DNA from: Plasmodium malariae
Taxonomy: Eukaryota > Apicomplexa > Aconoidasida > Haemosporida > Plasmodiidae
Reading direction: 5' to 3'
DNA length: 64,000 bases
NCBI RefSeq assembly: GCF_900090045.1
Contig: NC_041776.1
Location: 496,001-560,000, forward strand
Of the stretch, positions 22,975 to 32,608 are shown piece after piece (position 1 is the stretch's first letter; each line of letters starts with the position of its first letter). The notes under the pieces were generated by a model that did no database searches, was not told where the DNA came from, and saw only the letters and a list, made by a program, of their open reading frames with translations. A program made the position numbers and the translations under genes.

Positions 22975-25900
22975 ATGAGTAACTATAACAAAAGCGATAG
23001 GAGAAAAAACGTGGGCTCCATATTATGCAGCTACTACAATTTAGAAAGGGAAAATAACTGCAATAGGAAGGAAAACCATATGAATAGTTTAAGTTACAAA
23101 GATCAAGTGACTAGAAATGATATAACAGATGAAGACAAGTATAGAAAATTAAAGACTGATAAAGGGAATACAAATGACATATCAAAAGAAATGAACAGTG
23201 AGGTATATATAGACGAACTGGATAAAAAAAGTTCTGAATTTAATGTTAATGATTATTTTAAAAAGTTATTAGAAAAGTCCAGTTTAGAAGAATTAATACA
23301 CAAGTCCAAAAAAATCGAAAAGGAAATTAAACAGAATGATAGCTTTATGCAATCTTTAGTATATGAGAATTACAGTAAATTTATAGATGCTACTGATACG
23401 ATAGTGCTTTTGAAAAAAAATTTTAAAAATGTAAAGGAAAAAATAAAAAATATAAATGATCATCTTACATATATTGATGATAATTCCAATTTGGTTAGTA
23501 GCAAAGTGTCAGAAAATTTTGAAAAAATTGAAAATTTAATACAAATAAAAAAACTGTTAAATGATATTAATATAATTATGAAAATACCCAAAAATATGTT
23601 CTCTTTAATTATTCAAAGGAAATACATAAACTCTTTGAAATTATTTATCGAAGCCGTTCCATTCTTTTATAAAAATCAACACTTTAGGGTTTTTCAAAAT
23701 TTGTATTTAGACTGCGATAATTTAGCAAACATTGCTTGTTACATGTACTTAAAGGAATTGAAAGGGGGAAAAATTGATAGAGGAAAAGCTGAACATAGTA
23801 GAAAAAGTCTACAAGATGAAACAGGTTCACGGGAGGAAGATACAGAATTGGGTGAACAAGATGAAAAGGGAGAAAGGAACAACCCCATCTTTTTCGATAA
23901 AGACAATTTAGAAAATTCTTTTCATATACTTCATTCTCATGTTGGGTTAAGTGAGCAAATCGTGTCCTGTCTCTATTTAGTACTAGCATATGGGGAAGAT
24001 AAAAAAAATGTAAGAAATATGTACATTCAGAATAGAATTATGGCATTAAGATATTTATTACAGAACATATTTAGCCTGAACAATTACGTAAATTTCGGTG
24101 CGAAGGAGATGCCTTTGGCGGGTACAGCCCTGGGAAGAAGTAAACTACATAACGAGAGAAGTGGAAGTGGTAATGAAACGGTTAATGGCAATGAAAATGG
24201 AAACGACCATGAAAACATCCATGGAAGTAGCAGCAGCAATATCAAGGTGTACATTCGGGACGCGAATGACGACACGTGCTCCAATGAACTGTACAATAAA
24301 ATATTCGAAAACATTCTGGAGCTATCGTTTAAGTACTTGGTAAATTTCTTTTTTGGTGTCATTGAAAATTTTGAAGAGATTTTTCTAAGTGAAGGTTATT
24401 CTAATAATAAGGCAAGTACAGAGAAGATATTTTTTTTAAATGGAAAAGAAGTAAAACCGTCTGAGGCTATCCCATATATAACTGGTTTAATAAACAATCT
24501 TAACTTGAATATAAGAGAAAAAAGTCGAGAGCGAAAAATGGATGGAACAGCAGAACGGCTGTCATCGACTCTTTTCCCTTCTTCATATGATCCCAATGCA
24601 AAATGGCTTCAACTTGAGGAGGAAGAGATATGTATGAGTTACAACCCTTTTAATAAAGTGAGATACGATGATGTATTCAACTTGTGGGACACAGTAGTTG
24701 ACGATGATGATAAGAAAATGATGGAATCATTAACAAAAAGCTTCTTTAATGTTTTACTAAAGTTAACGGTTGACCTTATATATATGTTTAACCCACCCAT
24801 ACAACTAATTGTTCTTTCGCTAAACAAGTTAATAGTAAACGTAAAAAATTATGAGGCGCGCAAAAGTAGCGGTAGTAGTAGCAGCAGCAGTAGCTGCGTC
24901 AGTGGCAGTACCAGTGCATTGGTGATGATCCCATTTTTGAGTAGATTCATAAAGAAGACGTATTACATAGTACTGAAGCTACGGTTTTATAATTTATGCT
25001 TTACGAATAATTTAAATCTCACGAACTTTTTAAATTTATGTAATAAGAAAGATTTAAATTATGTATTAGATGATAAAAATGAACTGGGTCATAATGTTTT
25101 GTTGAGCCTTTGTCTAACGTTCATGGATTTATCGACATTTTATGAACAGGTACAGGTGGTAAATACGCATTTTTATTTTAAAAATATAATAAATTTCGTT
25201 ATTATTTATTTTATTTTTCTCACAAAATTTATAAATTCCTTTATATACCATTTCGTTTGTGTGTATGATAGAAAAGATATGCGGTGTGACGAATCAAAAA
25301 GGGAGGAGGCAAATAAAGAACAGGTAGTAATAAATAATGTCCATGTGAAGGACTGTAATTATGATGCACCTGTATGTAACAAAAGAAAAAAAAATATACA
25401 AAATGATGAGATGTGTAGTGAAGGGGATATCACTATTATTGAAAATAAGTGCATTAACATGAGTGAACATATGCGTATGAAATTTGTAAATGACAAGGAT
25501 GAGGAGGAATTTTATATGAGTGATATATTAGTGGATGAATACTCAGATGACTCCTATGTAGATAACGAAAAAAATACGATTAAGTACAAAAATATTTATT
25601 TAACTTCGTATAACTGTGATGGTGATGGGGCAAAAAGAGGGACTAGAGAAAAGGTCCCAAGTTGTTCGAAACACTTGTCCTATTACTTATATAATGGTAT
25701 TCATATAAGTAATACTCCATTTCAAAATATCTTACGAAATACAAAAAAATATATGAAAATGGATTATGAACAATTCTTTGAGCAAATTATAGAAAGGCAA
25801 AATTTCGAAGCAAAAAAAAATAAGAAGATCTACTTTTTGTTATCTCTAGTGAGCATATTTCAAAATTTTAAAGAAGAAGGTATTTCTAAAATATTTAGTA

Positions 25901-27786
25901 TAATTGTTGATATGTACAAAGAAGGTTACGCTTTGGTGAATGACAGAAGGAAAATATGTTTAAGTAACGAACTGAAAACGCTCTTATATGAGGATGTATA
26001 TTCCTTTTTTAAAGAAGATAATAGTAGTAATGAGGAGGGGGAGGAATGTGAAATGAATACTTTAATCCGTACCACGAATGGGAGAGAGAGTGATAAACAC
26101 ACTGATCGGCATAACACTGACATTGACCTGGATACACAAGCGGATATGCGCACTAGTCTTCACGCTGATGATACTGAATGGACATGGGAGGAGGGAAAGA
26201 GGCTGGGTTTCCACCTAAGTGTTGTAGATAAAAGTAAAATGCGTAAAGATAGTAAAGATATAAAAAATGGTAAATACACAAAGGATAGCAAATACACAAA
26301 AGATGGTAAATACACAAAGGATGGTAAATACACAAAGGATGGTAAATACACAAAGGGTGGTAAAGAGAATGATGAAATGAACGCTAGTTTGAATGCCAAC
26401 AAAGGGGACTTATATAGTAAACTATCATTCCGAAAAAGTAAAACTTCAGAACAACATGAGGGAAAAAGTAACACATTAATAGTAGCAATAAAATCAAATG
26501 AAAAAAGAGGTTATATTTATCGTAAAAAGGCTAATAACAATGGCAATGATTTAGATAGGAATGGAAATTCTCAATGTGCCCTCATGAGTAAGTCGGTTGA
26601 TGAGGGAAATGTTAACGATAAGGATGGAAGTAAGTACGACGACATGAGCGATCGCAGCGATATGAGTGGACACAGTGGTAGGAGTAGCCACGACGGGATT
26701 AATTCATCCCTTAGGGGAATGACGCACGAGGGAAGAAAAAAAAAGAAAATTGAAGATTTCATGTCCGGTGAAACAGACGGAAAATCAAAAAATATTCCAT
26801 CAAAGCAATATTACAGTGATGATGATTTTTATAGCGAAAAAAATGAAAAAGAGATGAAGAAATATGCATTAGGCATATGTAATTTTGTAAGGTATAAATT
26901 TCACGAAAAATATAATGAATTAATGAATTTGTTTATTTCCTATTATATTAATAAAATATCCCATAACATAAAAACATACATTCAGAATGGGAAATGGGTA
27001 GAGGGAGAAGAGGTAAAACTAGTGAGCAATAATTTTATATACCTTTTTAAAAATATTCATAAAATTTATTCTACGTTAACGCTTTTTTTTGATCGAAAAA
27101 TAAAAGGGTCATCATATACCTTGTACGAATTAAACGAACTCTATGTAAATATAGTACGGGAATTAGAAAGAATTTGCAAAACAAGTTCGAAAGAACAAAA
27201 GTTTACTTCAAATGTGATGCATAATATAAATTTAACTCCCAATGATAAGAAGCAAATTAGTCAAAACGTAAGAGATAATAAAAGCAGTAGTGTTAGCACT
27301 AACATTAGTACTACGTTTGATACTAACGTTAACGTTAACATTGGCCGTGGCAATATATTATGTTTACCGGGTTACCAGAGGAATATAGAAATGTATATGT
27401 ATAAACTGTACATGCTGAAGATGGAAAATTACAAAAAAAATATTCCTCTTAAAGCTAGCAAAATTATCCTTGTCATAATTAAAATATTGTTTAAAAACTA
27501 CACGGAATATGTAAGAAATGCACATTTTAATGAATACCGTTTTTACAAATTAAAAATTGATTTTTTCTTTTACTTTCATTGTTTGAAATATTATATTCCT
27601 GTTGATGATGAAAATGTTTTATTTGTTATTCTAGACGAGGTATTGATAAATGCAAATGATAGAATATGCGGTCTACATAGAACAGATGACGGACGGTCTG
27701 TCTATCGTATTCACATGCTGGACGATATCGGCATTGACACGGATGCGAACGTGAAGTTTATACTGCGCAACATCAGGAGGCGTTAG
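22975..27786 (+). CDS. VPS51: VPS51-like subunit of the GARP/EARP tethering complex
   Basis: This is a 1603-residue single-exon protein. Residues 89 to about 190 fit the Vps51/Vps67 N-terminal domain: NVNDYFKKLLEKSSLEELI is followed by a coiled-coil helix with QSLVYENYSKFIDATDTI and LLKKNFKNVKEKIK, then SEKVSENF-like sequence (SSKVSENFEKIENL). VPS51 tethers endosome-derived vesicles at the trans-Golgi network with VPS52, VPS53 and VPS54. The rest is helical solenoid-like sequence broken by hydrophilic inserts. Those include a Ser run near 24870-24900, a KYTKDG repeat (26250-26360) and a Ser/Asp-rich block (26560-26720). The conserved-looking C-terminal helices resume near residue 1290 (FVRYKFHEKYNELMNLFISYY). 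It is about twice the length of yeast or animal family members because of these inserts. Position beside the ENT4-like gene agrees with P. falciparum chromosome 1 as I remember it. Confidence 0.85.
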   Translation: MSNYNKSDRRKNVGSILCSYYNLERENNCNRKENHMNSLSYKDQVTRNDITDEDKYRKLKTDKGNTNDISKEMNSEVYIDELDKKSSEFNVNDYFKKLLEKSSLEELIHKSKKIEKEIKQNDSFMQSLVYENYSKFIDATDTIVLLKKNFKNVKEKIKNINDHLTYIDDNSNLVSSKVSENFEKIENLIQIKKLLNDINIIMKIPKNMFSLIIQRKYINSLKLFIEAVPFFYKNQHFRVFQNLYLDCDNLANIACYMYLKELKGGKIDRGKAEHSRKSLQDETGSREEDTELGEQDEKGERNNPIFFDKDNLENSFHILHSHVGLSEQIVSCLYLVLAYGEDKKNVRNMYIQNRIMALRYLLQNIFSLNNYVNFGAKEMPLAGTALGRSKLHNERSGSGNETVNGNENGNDHENIHGSSSSNIKVYIRDANDDTCSNELYNKIFENILELSFKYLVNFFFGVIENFEEIFLSEGYSNNKASTEKIFFLNGKEVKPSEAIPYITGLINNLNLNIREKSRERKMDGTAERLSSTLFPSSYDPNAKWLQLEEEEICMSYNPFNKVRYDDVFNLWDTVVDDDDKKMMESLTKSFFNVLLKLTVDLIYMFNPPIQLIVLSLNKLIVNVKNYEARKSSGSSSSSSSCVSGSTSALVMIPFLSRFIKKTYYIVLKLRFYNLCFTNNLNLTNFLNLCNKKDLNYVLDDKNELGHNVLLSLCLTFMDLSTFYEQVQVVNTHFYFKNIINFVIIYFIFLTKFINSFIYHFVCVYDRKDMRCDESKREEANKEQVVINNVHVKDCNYDAPVCNKRKKNIQNDEMCSEGDITIIENKCINMSEHMRMKFVNDKDEEEFYMSDILVDEYSDDSYVDNEKNTIKYKNIYLTSYNCDGDGAKRGTREKVPSCSKHLSYYLYNGIHISNTPFQNILRNTKKYMKMDYEQFFEQIIERQNFEAKKNKKIYFLLSLVSIFQNFKEEGISKIFSIIVDMYKEGYALVNDRRKICLSNELKTLLYEDVYSFFKEDNSSNEEGEECEMNTLIRTTNGRESDKHTDRHNTDIDLDTQADMRTSLHADDTEWTWEEGKRLGFHLSVVDKSKMRKDSKDIKNGKYTKDSKYTKDGKYTKDGKYTKDGKYTKGGKENDEMNASLNANKGDLYSKLSFRKSKTSEQHEGKSNTLIVAIKSNEKRGYIYRKKANNNGNDLDRNGNSQCALMSKSVDEGNVNDKDGSKYDDMSDRSDMSGHSGRSSHDGINSSLRGMTHEGRKKKKIEDFMSGETDGKSKNIPSKQYYSDDDFYSEKNEKEMKKYALGICNFVRYKFHEKYNELMNLFISYYINKISHNIKTYIQNGKWVEGEEVKLVSNNFIYLFKNIHKIYSTLTLFFDRKIKGSSYTLYELNELYVNIVRELERICKTSSKEQKFTSNVMHNINLTPNDKKQISQNVRDNKSSSVSTNISTTFDTNVNVNIGRGNILCLPGYQRNIEMYMYKLYMLKMENYKKNIPLKASKIILVIIKILFKNYTEYVRNAHFNEYRFYKLKIDFFFYFHCLKYYIPVDDENVLFVILDEVLINANDRICGLHRTDDGRSVYRIHMLDDIGIDTDANVKFILRNIRRR
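26250..26360 (+). repeat. coding repeat KYTKDG in VPS51
   Basis: About six copies of an 18-base unit encode KYTKDG (variants KDS, KGG). They lie in a disordered insert in the second half of the protein. Confidence 0.85.
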
Positions 27787-29136
27787 ACACACGCCTATTC
27801 TCCCCTACACAGATGAAAAATCGAAAATATGCACATCGCACATATGCACATGACCCATTTACCCATCGTGCATGGATGCATTGGTGTCCCTTTTTTTTTT
27901 TTTTTTTTTAATATCCCTTTGATACATCCTTTTAAACGTAATTTTCCGCTAAAAATGACCCATTATAATATTCATCTTTGGCGTAATAATTGAATATATT
28001 AAAGAAATATAACACTTTTTATTTCTGGTAGCTATGCACTCATCATATACTTGTTTATTATGAATAGGTTATATCTACAAATTTTTGCAGTATATATATT
28101 TTTTTTTTTTTTTGTTTACTACGAATTGACGCTAAAAAAAAAAAAAATTACTAGGGCTTGTATCACTATGCTTTCAAAGATACAAAAATATCTTGCTAAT
28201 TAATGAAGTACATATGTATAAATTCACTTATGTACATTTTTCAAACTTTTTTTTTAATTTTTCAAAATTGACGCAATTATATAAAGCTTTTTAACAATTG
28301 CACTGTTCTGGTGAAAAAAGAGCAAAATAAGCAGGGCCAAAAAAAAAAAAAAAAAAAAAATCAAAAGGAAAAGGAAAAGGAAAAGGAAAAATAGTCAGAA
28401 AAATTATAAGGAAAAATGCCTTCTGATAAGTCCACAAAAACTCCGTAAAATGTTCATTTAGGAGACTTGAAAAATTTTCAGTGCTAATTAATATAAGCCT
28501 TAAGTTACTAAACGACGTAATGCAAATAACACATTTTTAGGTTAAACATGCGTTGTAAAAAAAAAAAATAATAATAAAATAAAAGCTTAAGTTTTAGCAT
28601 ATTTGTATTGATGTATCTTCGGTGGGTATTTACACAGATATATATAAAGATTTATACATTAGCATATATGAACGTATGTGCGCAAAATTGTGAACTTGTG
28701 TAAATATTTGTAAGTGCCACTGGTAAACAATAGCTGATAGGTACTTTTTATAAATAATTTTTTTTTTCTTGCCCAAACACATTCAATATTAAGCACACCA
28801 TATAAACAATTTTAAATAGTTACAACAACAAAAAAAAAAAAAAAAAAAGTCTATCTTTTTGGACGAATTTACGTTGTTCGTATGTTAAAAAATTTAACTG
28901 TTCTCGCTTATCATTTCACCTGTAAAGTTTTCAATTCGAGAGTTAACAAACGTTGAAGGGAAAAAAAAAATAAAAATACATGCATACGACAGTATATGAA
29001 TAACGCAGAACATGCATAAATATGCAAGGTCCTATACATTTACATACATGCGTATATACATACATACACATATAGTTCTAAACCTAGTAACGTCAATTTT
29101 ACACCTTTTGTAATAAGTAAAGAAAACGTACTAAAA
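27787..29136. other. intergenic region between VPS51 and the VTA1-like gene
   Basis: No gene seen. It is mainly homopolymer A/T runs (27892-27910, 28101-28114, 28341-28360, 28831-28849), a short AAAAGG repeat (28367-28390) and TACATACATGCGTATA-type sequence just before the VTA1-like start. Confidence 0.5.
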
Positions 29137-29419
29137 ATGCACGAAGGGGAGGAAGCAAATTCAGAAGAAAACAAAAAAGTTAATATAAAGTCTATTCATT
29201 TTATATTAAAGAAATCGGAGGAGTTGGAAAAGGATCATTTATTAGGTACAACTGTATAGGGTAAAATGGGAGAAGCTTTTGCTACAGACGCTTCGTAAAA
29301 ATTTATGTATTTGTGTGTGCAAACGGGTATGTGTGGGTGTATACATACATGTATATTTTTTGTTTTTATGCTATTCCTGCTTCTTTTCAGAGGGTGAACA
29401 GTCTTGAAACGAGCATTTA

Positions 29420-29451
<32 letters not shown>

Positions 29452-31091
29452 CATTATTTTTTCCCTTATTTTTTATTATCGCCCCTTTTTCAATGCGTAG
29501 TTTCCTTTCTCTGTACACTTTACATTGCCGAGCAATTAAATAATTACCTCAAAAATAATTATGGCGATACAGGTACAAAGTAGTATACAACAAGAGCGAG
29601 CGTGAAACTCATTTACAAAAAGTAAAAAAATATGAATAAGCATAAAGAGTTTAAAATAGGAGAAGATATAAGGACGTGTTTACGTTAACAATATACAATT
29701 CTATCTTTTTTCTTTTTTTTTCTATTTTTAAAGAAGCGAAAAACATTATGATAAAATGCATAGATAAAGCTGAACAAATCAGGCCATTATTTGACTCGGT
29801 AGACTACAATAAGTTAGCTGATTTTTGCAAAAGTAAACATGAAACTGGACACTTAAGAAGTGCATAGGCGCTTGCAGGATAATATGCTTCTACGTATACT
29901 TCTATGTATGCATGCGCGCACTTACGTGTACATGTATGTATTTTTTTCCTCGTACAGAGTTATTCTTAGCAGCTGATAAATGCGATAGAAATGAGGAGAT
30001 GACAAAAAGAACAATGCACATGTTTTTCACTTCGCAAATATTTTATGAAATACTTAATCACTTTAGACAACTAGATGATGATGAAAAAGAAAAATACATG
30101 TATGCTAAATATAAGACCATATACTTAAAAAAGTGTTTTGACAAAGATATAAAACCCGAGTCAGGCTTACCAGTGGAACAAAAGGGAGAAACTTCGCTTT
30201 CAGGTTTTCTACGTTATTTACAGTTTTAGATAGTAGAGCATCTAATGTGCCTACATACATACGTGCCCAGATGCAAGCGAATATACATGCATAGATACAT
30301 TCCCGTATACAGGTATATATGCATACATATGTGTATGTGCGCGCTTGTTACTAGCAGAGTCCGATGGAGAGATCAGGAAAGAGGGAAAAGAAATGAACGA
30401 AAAATCGGCCCATAATGAAACAATAAATGAAAAAATTATCATAAAAAATGATAACCACAATAATTATTTTGAGGATATTAAGGAACTTGAATTGGGTTAA
30501 AAAAAAAAAAAAAAAAATTAAGATTAAAAAATAAAAAATAAAAAACGATTAAATATATGAAGTGAAATAAAAATTTTGCACAGAGTAACGTGCGACATAA
30601 TCATCATATTCGTGCTACATAAAAATATATACATATTTGTATACATATATATATGTTTATTGGAGTGAGCAAATTTTTTTTTTTTTTTTTTATTATGAAC
30701 AGATAAGTGCAAAAAAGTAGAAAAAAATGTGGATTTTGCCTTAAGTTTAAGGCACGCCCAATATGCCGTAAATGGTCCATAAGAAAATGCACGAAAAGAC
30801 GTACAAATTCATTTGTACAAATATACACAAATATGCTCATGTACACACAAATATGTGCAGTACACCCCAATACAATTAAATAATTATACAAATATAATAA
30901 TACATTGTTGCTGTTTTTACATTTGGTTTGTCCTAAACCCCTATATATTGGTATAATTCAAATGCTACAAGTATATGCATATTTGTATAAATATGTGTAT
31001 ATTTTTTCATGTCATTAATTCAGCCATAATGTTTGAAGATTTGACCACAGCAAAACGAGAATTACAACTTGCCCTCTCATACCTGGAATAG
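29137..31091 (+). CDS. VTA1: VTA1-like regulator of VPS4/ESCRT-III, six exons
   Basis: No single open frame reveals this gene; I assembled it by splice phase. Exons: 29137-29245, 29734-29859, 29958-30203, 30358-30495, 30703-30774, 31024-31091. They sum to 759 bases (252 residues) and every junction keeps frame. Exons 1-3 form the tandem-MIT-like N-domain: KCIDKAEQIRPLFDSVDY, then KLFLAADKCDRNEEM, MHMFFTSQIFYEIL and YMYAKYKTIYLKKCF, parallel to the LKMFLYADNEDR, FYTASLL and RKYARWKATYIHNCL segments of LIP5/Vta1. Exon 4 is a short linker (about 45 residues, much shorter than in animals). Exons 5-6 form the VTA1 C-terminal helices: LRHAQYAVNAIMFED then LTTAKRELQLALSYLE, ending in TAG. VTA1 dimers stimulate the VPS4 ATPase and bind VPS60. 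Odd points: the exon 5 donor reads GTCCAT, and the exon 2 and exon 4 acceptors could each lie 3 bases away. Confidence 0.85.
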
Positions 31092-31657
31092 CCGTTTTAA
31101 GCTAAGAACGTAAATTTTTTTAATGTCATTCTGTTATTCCTCCTCTTTCGAATTTTATAAATTTTTCATAATTCATAATATTTCTTTGGACAAGAGTCCA
31201 AACAAAGGAAAAATAAAACCAAATAACATAATATCGAAGAATTAACCGCTCAAAATATAACACCCGTTAGGTATGTATGCATGTAGGTATGTTTGTATGT
31301 ATATATGTATGTGTGTATGTATATACGTATGTGTGTATGTATATATGTATATTTGTATGTATATACGTATGTGTGTATGTATATATGTATATTTGTATGT
31401 ATATATGTATGTGTGTATGTATATACGTATGTTTGTATGTATATATGTATATTTGTATGTATATATGTATGTGTGTATATATATATTTATGTTTGTATGT
31501 ATATATATTCTCAATGCTGGTGGTATTAATATTCACAATTTAATGAGCTAACTTTTTTTTTTTTTTTTTTTGTATAACCATTTCTACCTTAGTGAAAAAT
31601 GCGCAATTTCGCTTAATTTAATTAAATTTAATCTAAGCTTTTTTTTTTTTTATGTTT

Positions 31658-31691
<34 letters not shown>

Positions 31692-32608
31692 TACACATTT
31701 ATGCACATATGTATATATGTACGTTTGTATGTACAACATGTCCATGGCGCTACAATGGTAAAGCTCCTACGACAGAGATACCCCATTACCTACTTATTAA
31801 CAATTATTCTTTGTTCATATTAAATGAGTATACTTAAACACATCTAACTTATCATAAAAGGATAAAATTAATATTATTAAGCTCTAATGAGCAATATAAA
31901 ACATCAATTTATTTTTCGTTAATTTATTGCGGGCATCTCAATATGTAATGTGGAAAAGTTTTGCTTTAAAAAAAAAAAAAAAAAAAATTTATAACACTAC
32001 AGAACAACACAATAATGATTGCAACATGAACAATTGCGGCAATTACAATGACATTTAACCCTTTAAGTGGAACACTGTTGTTTTTCCCCAATTATTTTTG
32101 TAAGAACTTAAAGTTAAGCACAAAACGGACAACGTATACGTGATGTATAGTTCATATAATATATAAATATATACAAATATATGTATATATATATGTACAT
32201 ACATATTAAACTATCCTCATGCATTTAGCATCATATTTGTGCCCCCTTTGAGGGTGAATTAGCTGATCATATATATTCACCACTTATATAATCAGATAAG
32301 GGTATTCCTTGAGAAACGGTTTTTCATGATTTTTTATTTTATTTTTTATTTTTATTTGTTTTTTGTTTCATTTTTTGTTTCATTTTTTCATTCTTTATTT
32401 ATTTAATTATGTCGCAAGAGTACCAGGCATGTTCACATTTCGTGCAACAATTAGTACATTAATTGATATATTTTTTTTTTTTTTTCTTTTTTTAAACTGA
32501 TATGTTAAGAAAAAAAGAAGAAAGGAAAGTAAAGGTAGGAATAGAAAAAAAAAGAAAGGAATATAAAGTAAAGAGAAAGAGACCCTCCCTCTGCTTCCTG
32601 TTCATAGC
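31092..32608. other. intergenic region between the VTA1-like and AspRS genes
   Basis: No gene supported. It holds the 20-bp minisatellite (31270-31510), T-runs (31554, 31640), a (TA)n (31663-31688), a GC-richer islet (31738-31790), an A-run (31969-31987) and TTTTTTATTTTATT-like repeats (32328-32400). Confidence 0.5.
31270..31510. repeat. 20-bp GTATGTATATATGTATGTGT-type minisatellite
   Basis: A 20-base unit recurs about twelve times with alternating ATATAC/ATATAT and GTGTG/TTTG variants. It contains no stop trinucleotide in most frames, and since 20 is not a multiple of three it makes overlapping open frames (YVCMYI-type) on both strands. These are not genes. Confidence 0.85.

Noticed and set aside
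31242..31551. Five overlapping frames on both strands
   Set aside because: They are products of a 20-base repeat without stop codons.
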